The notes under the pieces are model-generated. The model had not been told where the DNA came from. It searched no databases and saw only the letters and a list, made by a program, of their open reading frames with translations. Below, piece by piece: positions 17,132 through 25,712 of a stretch of 64,000 nt of DNA. This DNA comes from JAUWTJ01 sp965603015. GTDB lineage: Bacteria; Pseudomonadota; Alphaproteobacteria; M2410. Numbering within the stretch: the first letter of the stretch is position 1; each line of letters opens with the position of its first letter. The stretch is from assembly GCA_965603015.1 (NCBI GenBank), contig CBFDBJ010000004.1, positions 32,529-96,528 on the forward strand, given 5' to 3'. The translations under genes and the position numbers were made by a program.

Positions 17132-17932
17132 TCAGGCTTTGGCGGCAGCCATGATGAGATTGGTGAGCGGTTTTTGCAAGGTTCCGTTGGTTGCTATGAC
17201 GTTACCGGTCTCCAGCGTTCTGGGCTGACCTTCGGTGTCGAGGACGGTGCCGCCGGCCTCGCGGACCAGCAGAATGCCTGCCGCAATATCCCAGCGGCTC
17301 AGACCGCGTTCCCAAAAGCCGTCGTAACGTCCGGCGGCCACATAGGCCAGGTCAAGCGCTGCGGAGCCAAACCTGCGGATACCTGCCACAGCGGGCATGA
17401 TGGTTTTCAGTTCTTTTTGAAACGCAGCGTGTCCCGGTCTGCCGGAGAACGGGATGCCGGTGGCGATGAGGCAGTCTGCGAGATTGTTTCTTGACGAGAC
17501 CCGCAGGCGGCGGTCGTTCAGAAAGGCGCCCTTGCCGCGTTCGGCCCAGTAGAGTTCTTCCGTAATCGGATTATAGATGACGCCGGCCACCAACAAGTCC
17601 TCGCGCTCGAGCGCGATGGAAATGGCGAAGTGCGGTATGCCATGCAGAAAGTTTGTTGTGCCGTCGAGCGGATCGACGATCCAGCGATGGGTTTTATCCG
17701 GCCCTTCGGTCTCGCCGGATTCTTCCATGATAAAACAATAGCCGGGACGGGCGCGTTCCAGTTCCTCGCGCAGGATCTCTTCGGCCTTAATGTCGGCAGC
17801 AGAAACGAAATCCGCCGGTCCCTTGCGGGAAACCTGAAGGTTTTCGACCTCGTTAAAGTCCCGGGTCAAGCGGCGCCCGGCCTTGCGGGCCGCGTTGACC
17901 ATGACTTGAAGGGTCGCAGAATGTAGCGCCAT
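17132..17932 (-). CDS. suhB: Inositol-1-monophosphatase family protein (SuhB-like)
   Basis: 266-residue magnesium-dependent phosphatase. The metal-binding motifs are complete: GPADFVSAAD near 38, MEES at 69-72, WIVDPLDGTTNF at about 84-95, and WDIAAG near 217. The family dephosphorylates inositol phosphate, and SuhB also takes part in rRNA antitermination in E. coli. It follows efp on the same strand with a 39-base gap. A second member of the superfamily (cysQ) lies at 50.4 kb and differs in its DPLDGTKEF motif. Confidence 0.92.
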   Translation of the reverse strand: MALHSATLQVMVNAARKAGRRLTRDFNEVENLQVSRKGPADFVSAADIKAEEILREELERARPGYCFIMEESGETEGPDKTHRWIVDPLDGTTNFLHGIPHFAISIALEREDLLVAGVIYNPITEELYWAERGKGAFLNDRRLRVSSRNNLADCLIATGIPFSGRPGHAAFQKELKTIMPAVAGIRRFGSAALDLAYVAAGRYDGFWERGLSRWDIAAGILLVREAGGTVLDTEGQPRTLETGNVIATNGTLQKPLTNLIMAAAKA

Positions 17933-17971
17933 TTTTTGGATCCGATTTCAGTTGCTGGACGATATCCAGAG

Positions 17972-18535
17972 CTATTCAGAGCGTTTGAGATATTTTGAGT
18001 CAGCGGTCTGGACGACGATCCTCTCGCCAACGCCAATAAACGGCGGGACCATGACACGGACACCATTTTCGAGCACTGCGGGCTTGAAGGAGGACGTGGC
18101 CGTCTGCCCCTTGACCGACGGCTCTGTCTCGGTGATTTCAAGGATCACCTGTTCGGGCAGTTCGATGCCGAGCGCCCGGCCTTCGTGCATGTTGAGGCGA
18201 ACGGTCATGCCATCCTGCAGATAGGCGGATTGTTCGCCGACAAATTCCTGCGGAAGTTCGATCTGCTCATAATTTTCGTTGTCCATAAAAACCAGCATGT
18301 CGCCTTCGGCATAAAGGAACTGATGATCCTTTTGTTCAAGCCGGACGCGCTCGACGGTTTCACTGGATCGAAACCGCTCATTAAGCTTGGTGCCTGACTC
18401 GAGGTTTTTCAGTTCAACCTGTGCGAAAGCACCGCCTTTGCCAGGTTTGACCGCATTGATCTTTACCGCGATCCAGAGGCCGTCATTATGCTGGATGATG
18501 TTGCCCTGGCGAATTTCGTTACCATTGATCTTCAT
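17972..18535 (-). CDS. efp: Translation elongation factor P
   Basis: 187-residue EF-P that rescues ribosomes stalled at proline runs. It has the three-domain length, with the N-terminal loop NAVKPGKGGAF; Lys33 at the tip is the residue modified by EpmA-type enzymes. Other landmarks are LYAEGDMLVFMDNENYEQ and RVMVPPFIGVGERIVV. The start MKINGNEIRQGNII is the usual family start. It sits between thiE and suhB, the normal alphaproteobacterial position. Confidence 0.97.
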   Translation of the reverse strand: MKINGNEIRQGNIIQHNDGLWIAVKINAVKPGKGGAFAQVELKNLESGTKLNERFRSSETVERVRLEQKDHQFLYAEGDMLVFMDNENYEQIELPQEFVGEQSAYLQDGMTVRLNMHEGRALGIELPEQVILEITETEPSVKGQTATSSFKPAVLENGVRVMVPPFIGVGERIVVQTADSKYLKRSE

Positions 18536-18567
18536 GAACGTTCACTTTGATAGATTGTTGTGAGGGT

Positions 18568-18611
18568 TTCGGGATTTTCCCGAATTTTGCGGGACCCTAT
18601 CAACAAGGGTC
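18568..18611 (-). terminator. Hairpins between thiE and efp
   Basis: TTCGGG (18568-18573) pairs with CCCGAA (18579-18584), and GACCCT (18593-18598) pairs with AGGGTC (18606-18611). They lie just after the thiE stop on the minus strand. T-runs are short, so they may be attenuating structures and not full terminators. Confidence 0.4.
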
Positions 18612-18637
18612 ACGGGATTCAATTGAAAGGAGCCGTT

Positions 18638-19324
18638 CTAGCTCGCAAATATATCGTTAAAAGCCTTAACGGCTGCGGCGGGGCCGTCCTTGTGGGACCA
18701 GATGCCGCCGGAAACGGCGAGGAAATCCGCGCCGGCCTCGACCAGGGGCAGCGCGTTGTCTGGCGTAATACCGCCGATGGCAACGCAAGGGATCTCAAAG
18801 ATCCCGGACCACCAGGTCAGAAGGTCGAGATCGGCTGTCGCTTTGGGCTGTTTGGTCTCGGTCGGATAGAAGGCACCAAAAGCAACATAGTCCGCACCGT
18901 TTTCTCCGGCCTCCATGGCCAGATGCCTTGATGCGTGGCAGGTCACACCGATAATGGCGTCATCGCCCAGCAGTTTGCGCGCCTCCTTGTAGCCCATATC
19001 ACCCTGACCGATATGGACCCCGTCGCAGCCCATCTCGGCGGCAAGATCCGGTCTGTCATTGATCAGGAAGGCGATATCTGCGGCATAGGCGATGGGCATC
19101 AGGGCCTCGGCCGCGCGCCGGATTTCATCGTCAGAGGCCGGTGTGGCCCCGACCTTGAGGCGCAGTTGCACCGAGGCAATATCGCCTGCATCCACTGCTG
19201 CGGCGAATTCCTCTGCAAAGACCGCAAGGTCAATCACTGGCGGTGTGATCAGATAAAGACGGCACGGTTCGACCTTGATGGGCTCTGGTGGCACGGGGCC
19301 GGTTGTCTTGCGCTTCCTGGTCAT
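18638..19324 (-). CDS. thiE: Thiamine-phosphate synthase
   Basis: 228-residue TIM-barrel enzyme that joins the pyrimidine and thiazole halves of thiamine. Landmarks: LYLITPP, SVQLRLKVG, AFLINDRPDLAAEMGCDGVH, IGQGDMG, IGVTCHASRHLA, ADYVAFGAFYPTETK, VAIGGITPDNA and GADFLAVSGGIW. QLRLK replaces the more usual QLREK-type motif. The start at 19324, 31 bases after pgk, is chosen because the basic N-terminus MTRKRKTTG precedes the barrel; the ribosome site is weak. No other thiamine gene is nearby, and this pgk-linked ThiE is common in alphaproteobacteria. A TenI-like role cannot be excluded. Confidence 0.85.
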   Translation of the reverse strand: MTRKRKTTGPVPPEPIKVEPCRLYLITPPVIDLAVFAEEFAAAVDAGDIASVQLRLKVGATPASDDEIRRAAEALMPIAYAADIAFLINDRPDLAAEMGCDGVHIGQGDMGYKEARKLLGDDAIIGVTCHASRHLAMEAGENGADYVAFGAFYPTETKQPKATADLDLLTWWSGIFEIPCVAIGGITPDNALPLVEAGADFLAVSGGIWSHKDGPAAAVKAFNDIFAS

Positions 19325-19355
19325 GGGGCAGCTTTCATCGCTCGGCTTATGGAGC

Positions 19356-20549
19356 TCAACTTTCAAGTGCCTTGACGCCTGGCAGGTCCTTGCCTTCAAG
19401 CCATTCAAGGAAGGCGCCGCCTGCGGCCGAGATATAGGTGAAGTCTTTTTCAGCACCGGCGGCGATCAGGGCGGCCATGGTGTCACCGCCGCCGGCAACG
19501 GAAATAACCCGGCCTGCCTTGGTCAGCATGGCGACATGGCGGGCCGCAATATTGGTCCCGTTATCAAAGGGGGGGATTTCAAAGGCTCCCAGAGGCCCGT
19601 TCCAGACAACGGTGCTGGCGGTCTCAAGCCGCTGTGCAATGTCGCCTAGCGTTCCGGTGCCAATGTCGAGGATCATGTCATCGCCCGACACGTCGCTGGC
19701 GGACATGGTTCGGGCCGGCGCGCCTGCCTTGAATTCAGAGGCGACAACTACATCGGTTGGCAGCAGGATTTCACAGCCCGCTTCGCTGGCGCGTGCCAGA
19801 ATATCGCGTGCTGTGTCAGCCAGATCGTGTTCGCACAGTGACTTGCCGACGGGTTTGCCCAGTGCCGCGAGGAAGGTATTGGCCATGCCGCCGCCGATGA
19901 CGAGCACATCAACTTTCGCAACCAGATTGCCGAGCAGTTCCAGTTTGGTCGAAACTTTCGCACCGCCGACAAAGGCAACAACCGGGCGCTTTGGTTCGGT
20001 GAGGGCTGCAGCAAGGGCTTTGAGTTCGGCCTCCATGGCGCGGCCTGCTGCGGTCGGCAAAATATGGGCGAGGCCTTCAGAGGACGCGTGGGCCCGGTGG
20101 GCGGCGGAGAAGGCATCGTTGACATAGATGTCGCCATTGGCAGCGAGTTCTTTGGCAAACTCCGGGTCATTCTTTTCTTCGCCCACATGATAGCGGGTGT
20201 TTTCAAGGACAAGAATATCACCGTCCATCATCGCGTCCACCGCGATTTTGGCCGGAGCTCCAATGCAGTCCGAGGCAAAACGCACGCGCCGGTCCAGAAT
20301 GTCAGAACAAGCCGAGGCGATGGGTTCAAGGCTAAATTCCGGAATGCGATTTCCCTTCGGGCGACCAAAATGGGCAAGAAGAATGACCTTCGCGCCCTTT
20401 TTTGACAGCTCGTGGATTGTCGGGGCGACCCGCTCAATGCGCGTGGCATCAGTGATCTTTCCCTCAGACATCGGAACATTGAGGTCGACCCGAACAAGAA
20501 CGCGTTTGCCGGTGACGTCGAAGTCGTCGAGAGTTTTGAAGTTGGACAT
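19356..20549 (-). CDS. pgk: Phosphoglycerate kinase
   Basis: 397-residue glycolytic and Calvin-type kinase that interconverts 1,3-bisphosphoglycerate and 3-phosphoglycerate. Landmarks: KRVLVRVDLNVPM near the start, LLAHFGRPKG, YVNDAFSAAHRAHAS, PVVAFVGGAKVSTKLELL, VLVIGGGMANTFLAA and the C-terminal SVAGGGDTMAALIAAGAEKD. The open frame runs upstream through a palindromic repeat (20568-20678), but homology starts at the ATG at 20549. It is the third gene of the tkt-gap-pgk-thiE series. No fbaA gene lies between pgk and thiE, unlike in many relatives. Confidence 0.97.
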   Translation of the reverse strand: MSNFKTLDDFDVTGKRVLVRVDLNVPMSEGKITDATRIERVAPTIHELSKKGAKVILLAHFGRPKGNRIPEFSLEPIASACSDILDRRVRFASDCIGAPAKIAVDAMMDGDILVLENTRYHVGEEKNDPEFAKELAANGDIYVNDAFSAAHRAHASSEGLAHILPTAAGRAMEAELKALAAALTEPKRPVVAFVGGAKVSTKLELLGNLVAKVDVLVIGGGMANTFLAALGKPVGKSLCEHDLADTARDILARASEAGCEILLPTDVVVASEFKAGAPARTMSASDVSGDDMILDIGTGTLGDIAQRLETASTVVWNGPLGAFEIPPFDNGTNIAARHVAMLTKAGRVISVAGGGDTMAALIAAGAEKDFTYISAAGGAFLEWLEGKDLPGVKALES

Positions 20550-20567
20550 GGGGCAAGTTCCAATATT

Positions 20568-20678
20568 TGTCATCCCGGGCTTGACCCGGGATCTCGGGGC
20601 AGGATCGATGACATAAGGTACATCGTTATGCTTTTCGAGATGGTGCCCTGAGGCCCCGGCTCTAGGCCGGGGCGACAA
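20568..20678 (+). repeat. REPIN-like palindromic repeat, copy A (gap/pgk gap)
   Basis: Left hairpin CCCGGGcttgaCCCGGG follows TTGTCAT; a variable middle is followed by GTGCCCTGAG and the right hairpin CCCCGGCtctaGGCCGGGG, then CGACAAG. The outer ends are inverted (TGTC...GACA). The repeat fills most of the gap between gap and pgk, ending 19 bases before the pgk start, in inverse orientation to those genes. Confidence 0.9.
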
Positions 20679-20700
20679 GTTATTTTGTTACTAAATCTTC

Positions 20701-21708
20701 TTACAAAAACTTCGCCATAGCCAGAGCTGTGTCGGACATGCGGGTCGCAAAGCCCCATTCATTGTCGTACCAGCTCAGGATGCGAACCATTGAACCTTCG
20801 ATGACCGTGGTCTGATCGAGAGCGAAGGACGAGGACGCGGGGTTGTGATTGAAATCGGAGGAGACGAGCGGGGCATCGACAACGTCGAGGACGCCCTTCA
20901 ATTCGCCGTTTGCGGCTTCGATGATGGCTGCATTGATTTCCTCGACGGTCGTATTACGCGACGCCTTGAAGACAAGATCAACAACGGAGACATTTGGTGT
21001 CGGCACGCGGATGGACGAGCCCTGCAGTTTGCCTTCCAGATGCGGCAACACGAGGCCGACAGCTTTGGCGGCGCCGGTTGATGTCGGGATCATCGACAAG
21101 GCAGCAGCCCGGGCCCGGTAGAGGTCGGAGTGCAAGGTGTCGAGGGTTGGCTGGTCACCGGTATAGGAGTGGATGGTGGTCATGTAACCGTGGTCCAGAC
21201 CGACGGCCTTGTCGAGGACATAGGCGACCGGAGCGAGACAGTTTGTCGTACATGAGGCGTTGGACACGATGTTGTCTTCAGCGGTCAGGGTGTTGTGGTT
21301 GACGCCGTAGACGATGGTCTTGTCGGCACCTGCACCAGGCTGGGAGATCAGGACCTTTTTGGCGCCGGCTTCCAGGTGAGCGGAGGCCTTTTCCTTGGCC
21401 GTGAAGATCCCGGTGCATTCCAATGCGATATCGACACCCAGTTCGCCCCATGGCAGATCCTTCGGGTCGCGAATGGCTGTGGCCTTCACTGACCCTGAGC
21501 CAAACCGGATGATGTCGCCCTCGAAGGATACGTCCTCGGGAAACTTGCCGTGGATGGTGTCATACTGCAGCAGGTGTGCGTTTGTTTTGACCGGGCCCAG
21601 ATCATTGATGGCGACAACTTCGATGTCGTCGCGTCCGTTTTCGGCGATGGAGCGCAGGACGAGACGGCCGATGCGACCAAATCCGTTAATGCCTACTTTC
21701 AGTGTCAT
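20701..21708 (-). CDS. gap: Glyceraldehyde-3-phosphate dehydrogenase
   Basis: 335-residue type I enzyme converting glyceraldehyde-3-phosphate to 1,3-bisphosphoglycerate. The NAD-binding motif GINGFGRIGR is at 6-15, the catalytic Cys153 is in SNASCTTNCLAP, and the C-terminal landmark SWYDNEWGFATRM is present. AAGGAG six bases upstream of the ATG at 21708 decides the start; the longer frame to 21756 is rejected. It lies 22 bases after tkt. Confidence 0.97.
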   Translation of the reverse strand: MTLKVGINGFGRIGRLVLRSIAENGRDDIEVVAINDLGPVKTNAHLLQYDTIHGKFPEDVSFEGDIIRFGSGSVKATAIRDPKDLPWGELGVDIALECTGIFTAKEKASAHLEAGAKKVLISQPGAGADKTIVYGVNHNTLTAEDNIVSNASCTTNCLAPVAYVLDKAVGLDHGYMTTIHSYTGDQPTLDTLHSDLYRARAAALSMIPTSTGAAKAVGLVLPHLEGKLQGSSIRVPTPNVSVVDLVFKASRNTTVEEINAAIIEAANGELKGVLDVVDAPLVSSDFNHNPASSSFALDQTTVIEGSMVRILSWYDNEWGFATRMSDTALAMAKFL

Positions 21709-21730
21709 GATGTTCTCCTTGAGAAATCGT

Positions 21731-23701
21731 TTAGAGCTGTGATTTGGCCGCTGCAACGACGGCCTCGGCGGTTATTCCAAAATGAGTGTAGAGATCCTTG
21801 ATCGGGGCGCTGGCACCAAAACCGGTCATGCCGACAAAGCGGCCGGTCTCACCGATAAAGCTTGTCCAGCCCAGGGAGACGGCGGCTTCAACGGCAACGC
21901 GAGCCGGTGCGGTGCCGATGATCTGAGTTTGATACTCTTCTTCCTGCTCAAAAAAGAGTTCAAAGGACGGTACCGACACGACCCGGGCGGGGATGCCTTC
22001 GGCTTCCAGCATGCCCTGAGCGGCGAGGGCGATTTCAACCTCGGAGCCCGTCGCGAACAGCGTGACCTTGGCCTCACCTGAAGCGGCTTTGAGCTCATAG
22101 GCCCCGTGAGCCGAGAGGTTTTCGCTGGTGTGCTCGGTGCGAACCGTGGGTAATCCCTGGCGGGTTAAAGCCATGACGCTCGGGCGGTGCTCGGATTCAA
22201 GCGCGGCTTGCCAGCATTCGGCGGTTTCAACAGCGTCGGCGGGGCGGAAGACCAGCATGCCCGGCATGGCGCGCAGGCTGGCCAAATGCTCGACCGGTTG
22301 GTGAGTTGGTCCGTCTTCGCCAAGACCGATGGAATCATGGGTCATTACATGAATGACACGCTGATGCATTAAAGCGCCAAGACGCATGGCGCCGCGGGCG
22401 TAATCGGAAAAGACAAGGAATGTTCCGCTATAGGGAATGAAGCCGCCGTGAAGGGCGAGGCCGTTCATTGCCGCAGCCATGCCGAATTCGCGAATGCCGT
22501 AGTAGATGTAACGACCTTTCAGATTGCCGCGACCGACAACTTCAAGGTTTTTGGTTTTGGTGTTGTTGGATCCGGTGAGATCGGCAGAACCGCCAATGGT
22601 TTCAGTGAGCGCTGCGTTGATCACCTCCAGCGCCATTTCAGAGGAAGAGCGCGTTGCCGTCTTTGGCTGATCGGCGACGAGCTGCTTCTTGTATGTGTCG
22701 ATTGCGGCGTCGAAACCTTCGGGCAACTGGCCTTGTTGGCGGCGGGTAAATTCTTCCTTTGCGCTGGACGCACCGAGCCTTGCTTGCCACTCGCTGCGAG
22801 CGCCTTCAGAGCGTTTGCCCGCCTCGCGCCATGCGGCGAGAATATCCCGGGGAATTTCGAAGGCCTCATGGGGCCAGCCCAGGGCCTTGCGCGTGGCGGC
22901 AACTTCGTCGGCGCCCAGTGCGGCGCCATGGGTTGCGGATGTTCCCTGTTTATTGGGGCTGCCGAAGCCGATGGTGGTTTTGCAGGCAATGAGCGATGGC
23001 TTGTCGGTCTTTTGCGCCGCGAGGATAGCGGCCTCGACAGCGTCGGGGTCATGGCCGTCGACGCGGGCGACATCCCAGCCGGAGGCTGCAAAGCGGGCAA
23101 TCTGGTCGGTTGAATCTGACAGAGACAGCGGGCCGTCAATAGTAATGCCGTTGTCATCAAAGAGAACAATGAGTTTTGACAGCTGCAAGTGGCCAGCAAG
23201 GGCAATGGCCTCGTGGCTGACCCCTTCCATGAGGCAGCCATCTCCGGCGGCAACGTAAGTGAAGTGATCGACAAGATCGTCACCGAAGTCGGCATTGAGG
23301 AGGCGTTCGCCGAGGGCAAAGCCGACGGAGGTTGCCAGGCCCTGGCCGAGTGGCCCGGTGGTCATCTCGATGCCTTTGGTGTGGCCATATTCCGGGTGAC
23401 CGGCGGTTGATGAGCCCAGCTGACGGAAATCCTTGATTTCCTGCATGGTCATATCTTCGTAGCCCAGCAGGTGCAGCAGGGAATAGACCAGCATTGAACC
23501 GTGGCCAGCGGACAGGATGAAGCGATCCCGGTCGGCCCAATCAGGGTCAGACGGGTCAAACTTCATGATCCTGGTAAAAAGTACGGTTGCAACATCGGCG
23601 AAGCCCATTGGCATACCGGGATGTCCGGAATTGGCGCGTTGTACGGCGTCCATTGCGAGGGCGCGGATGGCATTCGCCATATCCTTGTGTGGTACTGTCA
23701 T
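21731..23701 (-). CDS. tkt: Transketolase
   Basis: 656-residue thiamine-diphosphate enzyme of the pentose phosphate/Calvin pathway. Landmarks: DAVQRANSGHPGMPMG at the N-terminus, the TPP motif GDGCLMEGVSHEA to FDDNGITIDG, HGAALGADE, the pyrimidine-domain VFSDYARGAMRL, THDSIGLGEDGPTHQPVEHL and the C-terminal PSFELF. Full family length. It heads the minus-strand tkt-gap-pgk-thiE cluster, and its promoter lies in the 448-base gap to the divergent DUF4164 gene. Confidence 0.96.
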   Translation of the reverse strand: MTVPHKDMANAIRALAMDAVQRANSGHPGMPMGFADVATVLFTRIMKFDPSDPDWADRDRFILSAGHGSMLVYSLLHLLGYEDMTMQEIKDFRQLGSSTAGHPEYGHTKGIEMTTGPLGQGLATSVGFALGERLLNADFGDDLVDHFTYVAAGDGCLMEGVSHEAIALAGHLQLSKLIVLFDDNGITIDGPLSLSDSTDQIARFAASGWDVARVDGHDPDAVEAAILAAQKTDKPSLIACKTTIGFGSPNKQGTSATHGAALGADEVAATRKALGWPHEAFEIPRDILAAWREAGKRSEGARSEWQARLGASSAKEEFTRRQQGQLPEGFDAAIDTYKKQLVADQPKTATRSSSEMALEVINAALTETIGGSADLTGSNNTKTKNLEVVGRGNLKGRYIYYGIREFGMAAAMNGLALHGGFIPYSGTFLVFSDYARGAMRLGALMHQRVIHVMTHDSIGLGEDGPTHQPVEHLASLRAMPGMLVFRPADAVETAECWQAALESEHRPSVMALTRQGLPTVRTEHTSENLSAHGAYELKAASGEAKVTLFATGSEVEIALAAQGMLEAEGIPARVVSVPSFELFFEQEEEYQTQIIGTAPARVAVEAAVSLGWTSFIGETGRFVGMTGFGASAPIKDLYTHFGITAEAVVAAAKSQL

Positions 23702-24149
23702 TGGATTTGCTGTTCTTCCTGGATTTGCCGCTTGCCCGGCGCTCGAATTAGCTCGAGGAAACCTCTATCGTGATTCCCCGTTTTCGGGTTTCTGCTGTAT
23801 AGTGCTTCACGGGGTCGCAGTATGGCGGGCTGCTTGCAACGATTGTTCAGGCAAGTTGCCCAAAGACTGCTGCCGAGAAGTTCTGCGTCCTGAATTCGGC
23901 GCATTAATGCCGCTCTGAAGAGGCTCCGTCAAGGACTCTTCATGGCTCTGGGAGGAGTTCTCGCCGAATTGCTGACCGACAAATACCTGAGTCGGGCACT
24001 GGGAAATCGGTTGGTGGCATTGCAGAGGCGAGAAAGGTTGACGGCAGAATGGCTTGCAGCCTATTTTTGAAGTCAGGACTCGTGAGTCTTCGCCTTTTGT
24101 GGTGAAGGTGTGGTAGAGAACGAGCTGGATAACAGGATTGGTGCAGGCA
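23702..24149. promoter_or_regulatory. 448-base divergent region between tkt and the DUF4164-zapA operon
   Basis: The region should hold the tkt promoter and the promoter of DUF4164-zapA. No RNA gene was recognised. The only open frame with a good ribosome site is the 42-codon one at 23942-24070, listed separately. Confidence 0.5.
23942..24070 (+). CDS. Possible 42-residue small protein
   Basis: An ATG at 23942 with AAGGA at 23931-23935, six bases away, opens a 42-codon frame to TGA at 24070. The predicted peptide starts MALGGVLAELLTDKYLSRAL, is Leu- and Arg-rich, and ends EWLAAYF. It could be a small membrane-surface peptide or an upstream leader frame for the DUF4164-zapA operon. No family recognised; chance is a real alternative. 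Confidence 0.3.
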   Translation: MALGGVLAELLTDKYLSRALGNRLVALQRRERLTAEWLAAYF

Positions 24150-24419
24150 ATGAGCAGCCTCGAAGTTTCACTGGAAAAATTTCTCGATGCCCTGGGCACG
24201 CTTGAGCGGGCTGTGGATCGCCGGCTTGTGGCTGAGGTCGATGGGTCCGATACCAGTGCTCTGGTCGAGGAACTCAACGGACTTCGGGCTGACAAGGCCT
24301 CTCTGGCCAGTGAACTGGAACGTGTCAGAACACAAAACCGGACTTTGGAAGCGCTAACCGATGACGTTAACTTGCGTCTGGATGGTGCAATTGGCGAAAT
24401 TCGCGGTGCGCTCAAATAG
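24150..24419 (+). CDS. DUF4164-like coiled-coil protein
   Basis: 89-residue acidic protein that is almost entirely helical with heptad repeats (LVEELNGLRADKASLASELE, then VRTQNRTLEALTDDVNLRLD). This matches the small DUF4164 family that alphaproteobacteria carry next to zapA. The in-frame TTG at 24138 is less likely than the ATG at 24150. It is 58 bases before zapA and likely co-transcribed, so a cell-division link is plausible but unproven. Confidence 0.75.
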   Translation: MSSLEVSLEKFLDALGTLERAVDRRLVAEVDGSDTSALVEELNGLRADKASLASELERVRTQNRTLEALTDDVNLRLDGAIGEIRGALK

Positions 24420-24477
24420 AGCGCGGGCAATGCCACAGAGCGGCAAGTGCCAGCAGTAGAACAGGACAGGAAGATCG

Positions 24478-24870
24478 ATGGGTCAGCTCAACCTCCAGAT
24501 TAACGGACGCAGCTACGAAGTTGCCTGTGATGACGGTCAGGAAGAACATCTCACAGAACTCGCCGAGTATGTGACGAAACAGGCGGAAGGTTTGGCCGGA
24601 TCTCTGGGTCAGATTGCCGATTCTCGTCTGCTTTTGATGACCTCGCTGATGATCGCCGATGAGCTTGGCGAAAGCATCGCCCGGATCGACGCGCTTGAAG
24701 AGGAGCTCGACATGCTGCGCTCGGCCAAACGGCCGTTAATGAGTGGTCAACCGGCAGGCGCTTCAGAAAACGGAGCCTCGGCCAGTGAAGATAGTGCCCG
24801 GCTCGCGGAAATCCTTGATCGGGCGACCACCCGCGTCCAGGACATTGCGGTTCGCGTCGCAAACGCCTAG
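24478..24870 (+). CDS. zapA: Cell division protein ZapA
   Basis: 130-residue FtsZ-ring stabiliser. The N-terminal beta domain starts MGQLNLQINGRSYEVACDDG and continues EEHLTELAEYVTKQ; a helical dimerisation region follows (RLLLMTSLMIADELGE). The C-terminal 45 residues are a low-complexity linker plus a short helix typical of the alphaproteobacterial form. AGGACAGGAAG upstream supports the ATG. 6S RNA and the fau gene follow, the classical zapA-ssrS-fau order. Confidence 0.92.
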   Translation: MGQLNLQINGRSYEVACDDGQEEHLTELAEYVTKQAEGLAGSLGQIADSRLLLMTSLMIADELGESIARIDALEEELDMLRSAKRPLMSGQPAGASENGASASEDSARLAEILDRATTRVQDIAVRVANA

Positions 24871-24914
24871 AATGGCTGATGGCGGGCTCTGCCCGATTTG
24901 TCAGGAAGCCCTTT

Positions 24915-25065
24915 CCCTGAGGCCTTAATCTTCTTCTCGGGAGCTGTCCCTTGTTTGGACCGTGGTCCTTACGAAACGGCGCCCACCTGCTGAGTGCAGG
25001 CCCACGAGGAACTCTCGCTTCCAACGGTTACGGTGGACCCGCCACTCCTCTCCATACCGCAGGCT
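24915..25065 (+). ncRNA. ssrS: 6S RNA (approximate ends)
   Basis: The stretch between zapA and the 5-formyl-THF cyclo-ligase gene is where 6S RNA lies in most proteobacteria. The sequence has the alphaproteobacterial-looking core: GGGAGCTGTCC on the 5' side against GGACCCGCCACTCC on the 3' side, a GGTCCTTACGAAACGGCGCC segment, a small hairpin CCTGC-TGAGT-GCAGG (24986-25000), and GAACTCTCGCTTCCAACGG, then GGTGGACC. The paired arms enclose an open bubble as expected for an RNA that mimics an open promoter and binds sigma-70 RNA polymerase. Ends are estimated to about 15 bases. Confidence 0.72.
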
Positions 25066-25082
25066 CAAACGACGGGAAATTA

Positions 25083-25655
25083 ATGGCTGGTCCGGATCTT
25101 CTGAAAGATGAAACAAGACGGGCTCTGCGAGAAGCGCGAGCCCTTCTGTCAGATGAAGATCACAAACGCATGTCAGACCTGGCGATCCGGCGGTTTCTTG
25201 CCAGTATTCCTTATAAAGATTTCCAACGGATCGCCCTTTACTGGCCGATCGGGGCGGAGCTCAATCCGCTTGGACTTGCCCGGAGTCCAGAGCTGGCGGC
25301 TCATACTTTTGCCCTTCCCGTTATTGAGAGCGAAGAGAGCCCGCTGGGGTTTCGGCGTTGGGCTGCCGGGGATGAGGTTGTTGCGGCTGACTTCGGCGGT
25401 TCGGTCCCGCGTTCCACGGAGGCCCTCGTCCCGGACCTCGTTGTTGTGCCGCTTGTCGGATTTGACCGGCGGGGACACCGGCTCGGGCAGGGCGGCGGGT
25501 TTTATGACCGAACGCTGGCGGAATTGCGCACCAATAGCAAAATTCTGGCCGTGGGGCTGGCCTTTTGCGTCCAGGAATGCTTGAACATCCCGCACGAAGA
25601 CCATGATGAGCGGCTTGACCGGGTTGTTACCGAGCAAGAGGTCATCGAGTTTTAA
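25083..25655 (+). CDS. fau: 5-formyltetrahydrofolate cyclo-ligase
   Basis: 190-residue enzyme that converts 5-formyl-THF to 5,10-methenyl-THF with ATP. Landmarks: the N-terminal KDETRRALREARALLS, IALYWPIGAELNP, and the ATP-binding RLGQGGGFYDRTL, followed by VGLAFCVQ. The open frame extends to 24951 through the 6S RNA, but the ATG at 25083 after GACGGGAAA matches the family start. The link to 6S RNA is classical. Confidence 0.93.
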   Translation: MAGPDLLKDETRRALREARALLSDEDHKRMSDLAIRRFLASIPYKDFQRIALYWPIGAELNPLGLARSPELAAHTFALPVIESEESPLGFRRWAAGDEVVAADFGGSVPRSTEALVPDLVVVPLVGFDRRGHRLGQGGGFYDRTLAELRTNSKILAVGLAFCVQECLNIPHEDHDERLDRVVTEQEVIEF

Positions 25656-25712
25656 AGCTGCGCGGCGCATCGGGTGCCGCGTTTTTTGATAAATGTCAGG
25701 GCTATTGATTAC

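Noticed and set aside
20549..20678. 43-codon N-terminal extension of Pgk
   Set aside because: It is a translation of palindromic repeat copy A; Pgk similarity starts at 20549.
24951..25082. N-terminal extension of the 5-formyl-THF cyclo-ligase
   Set aside because: It runs through the 6S RNA and the family start matches the ATG at 25083.
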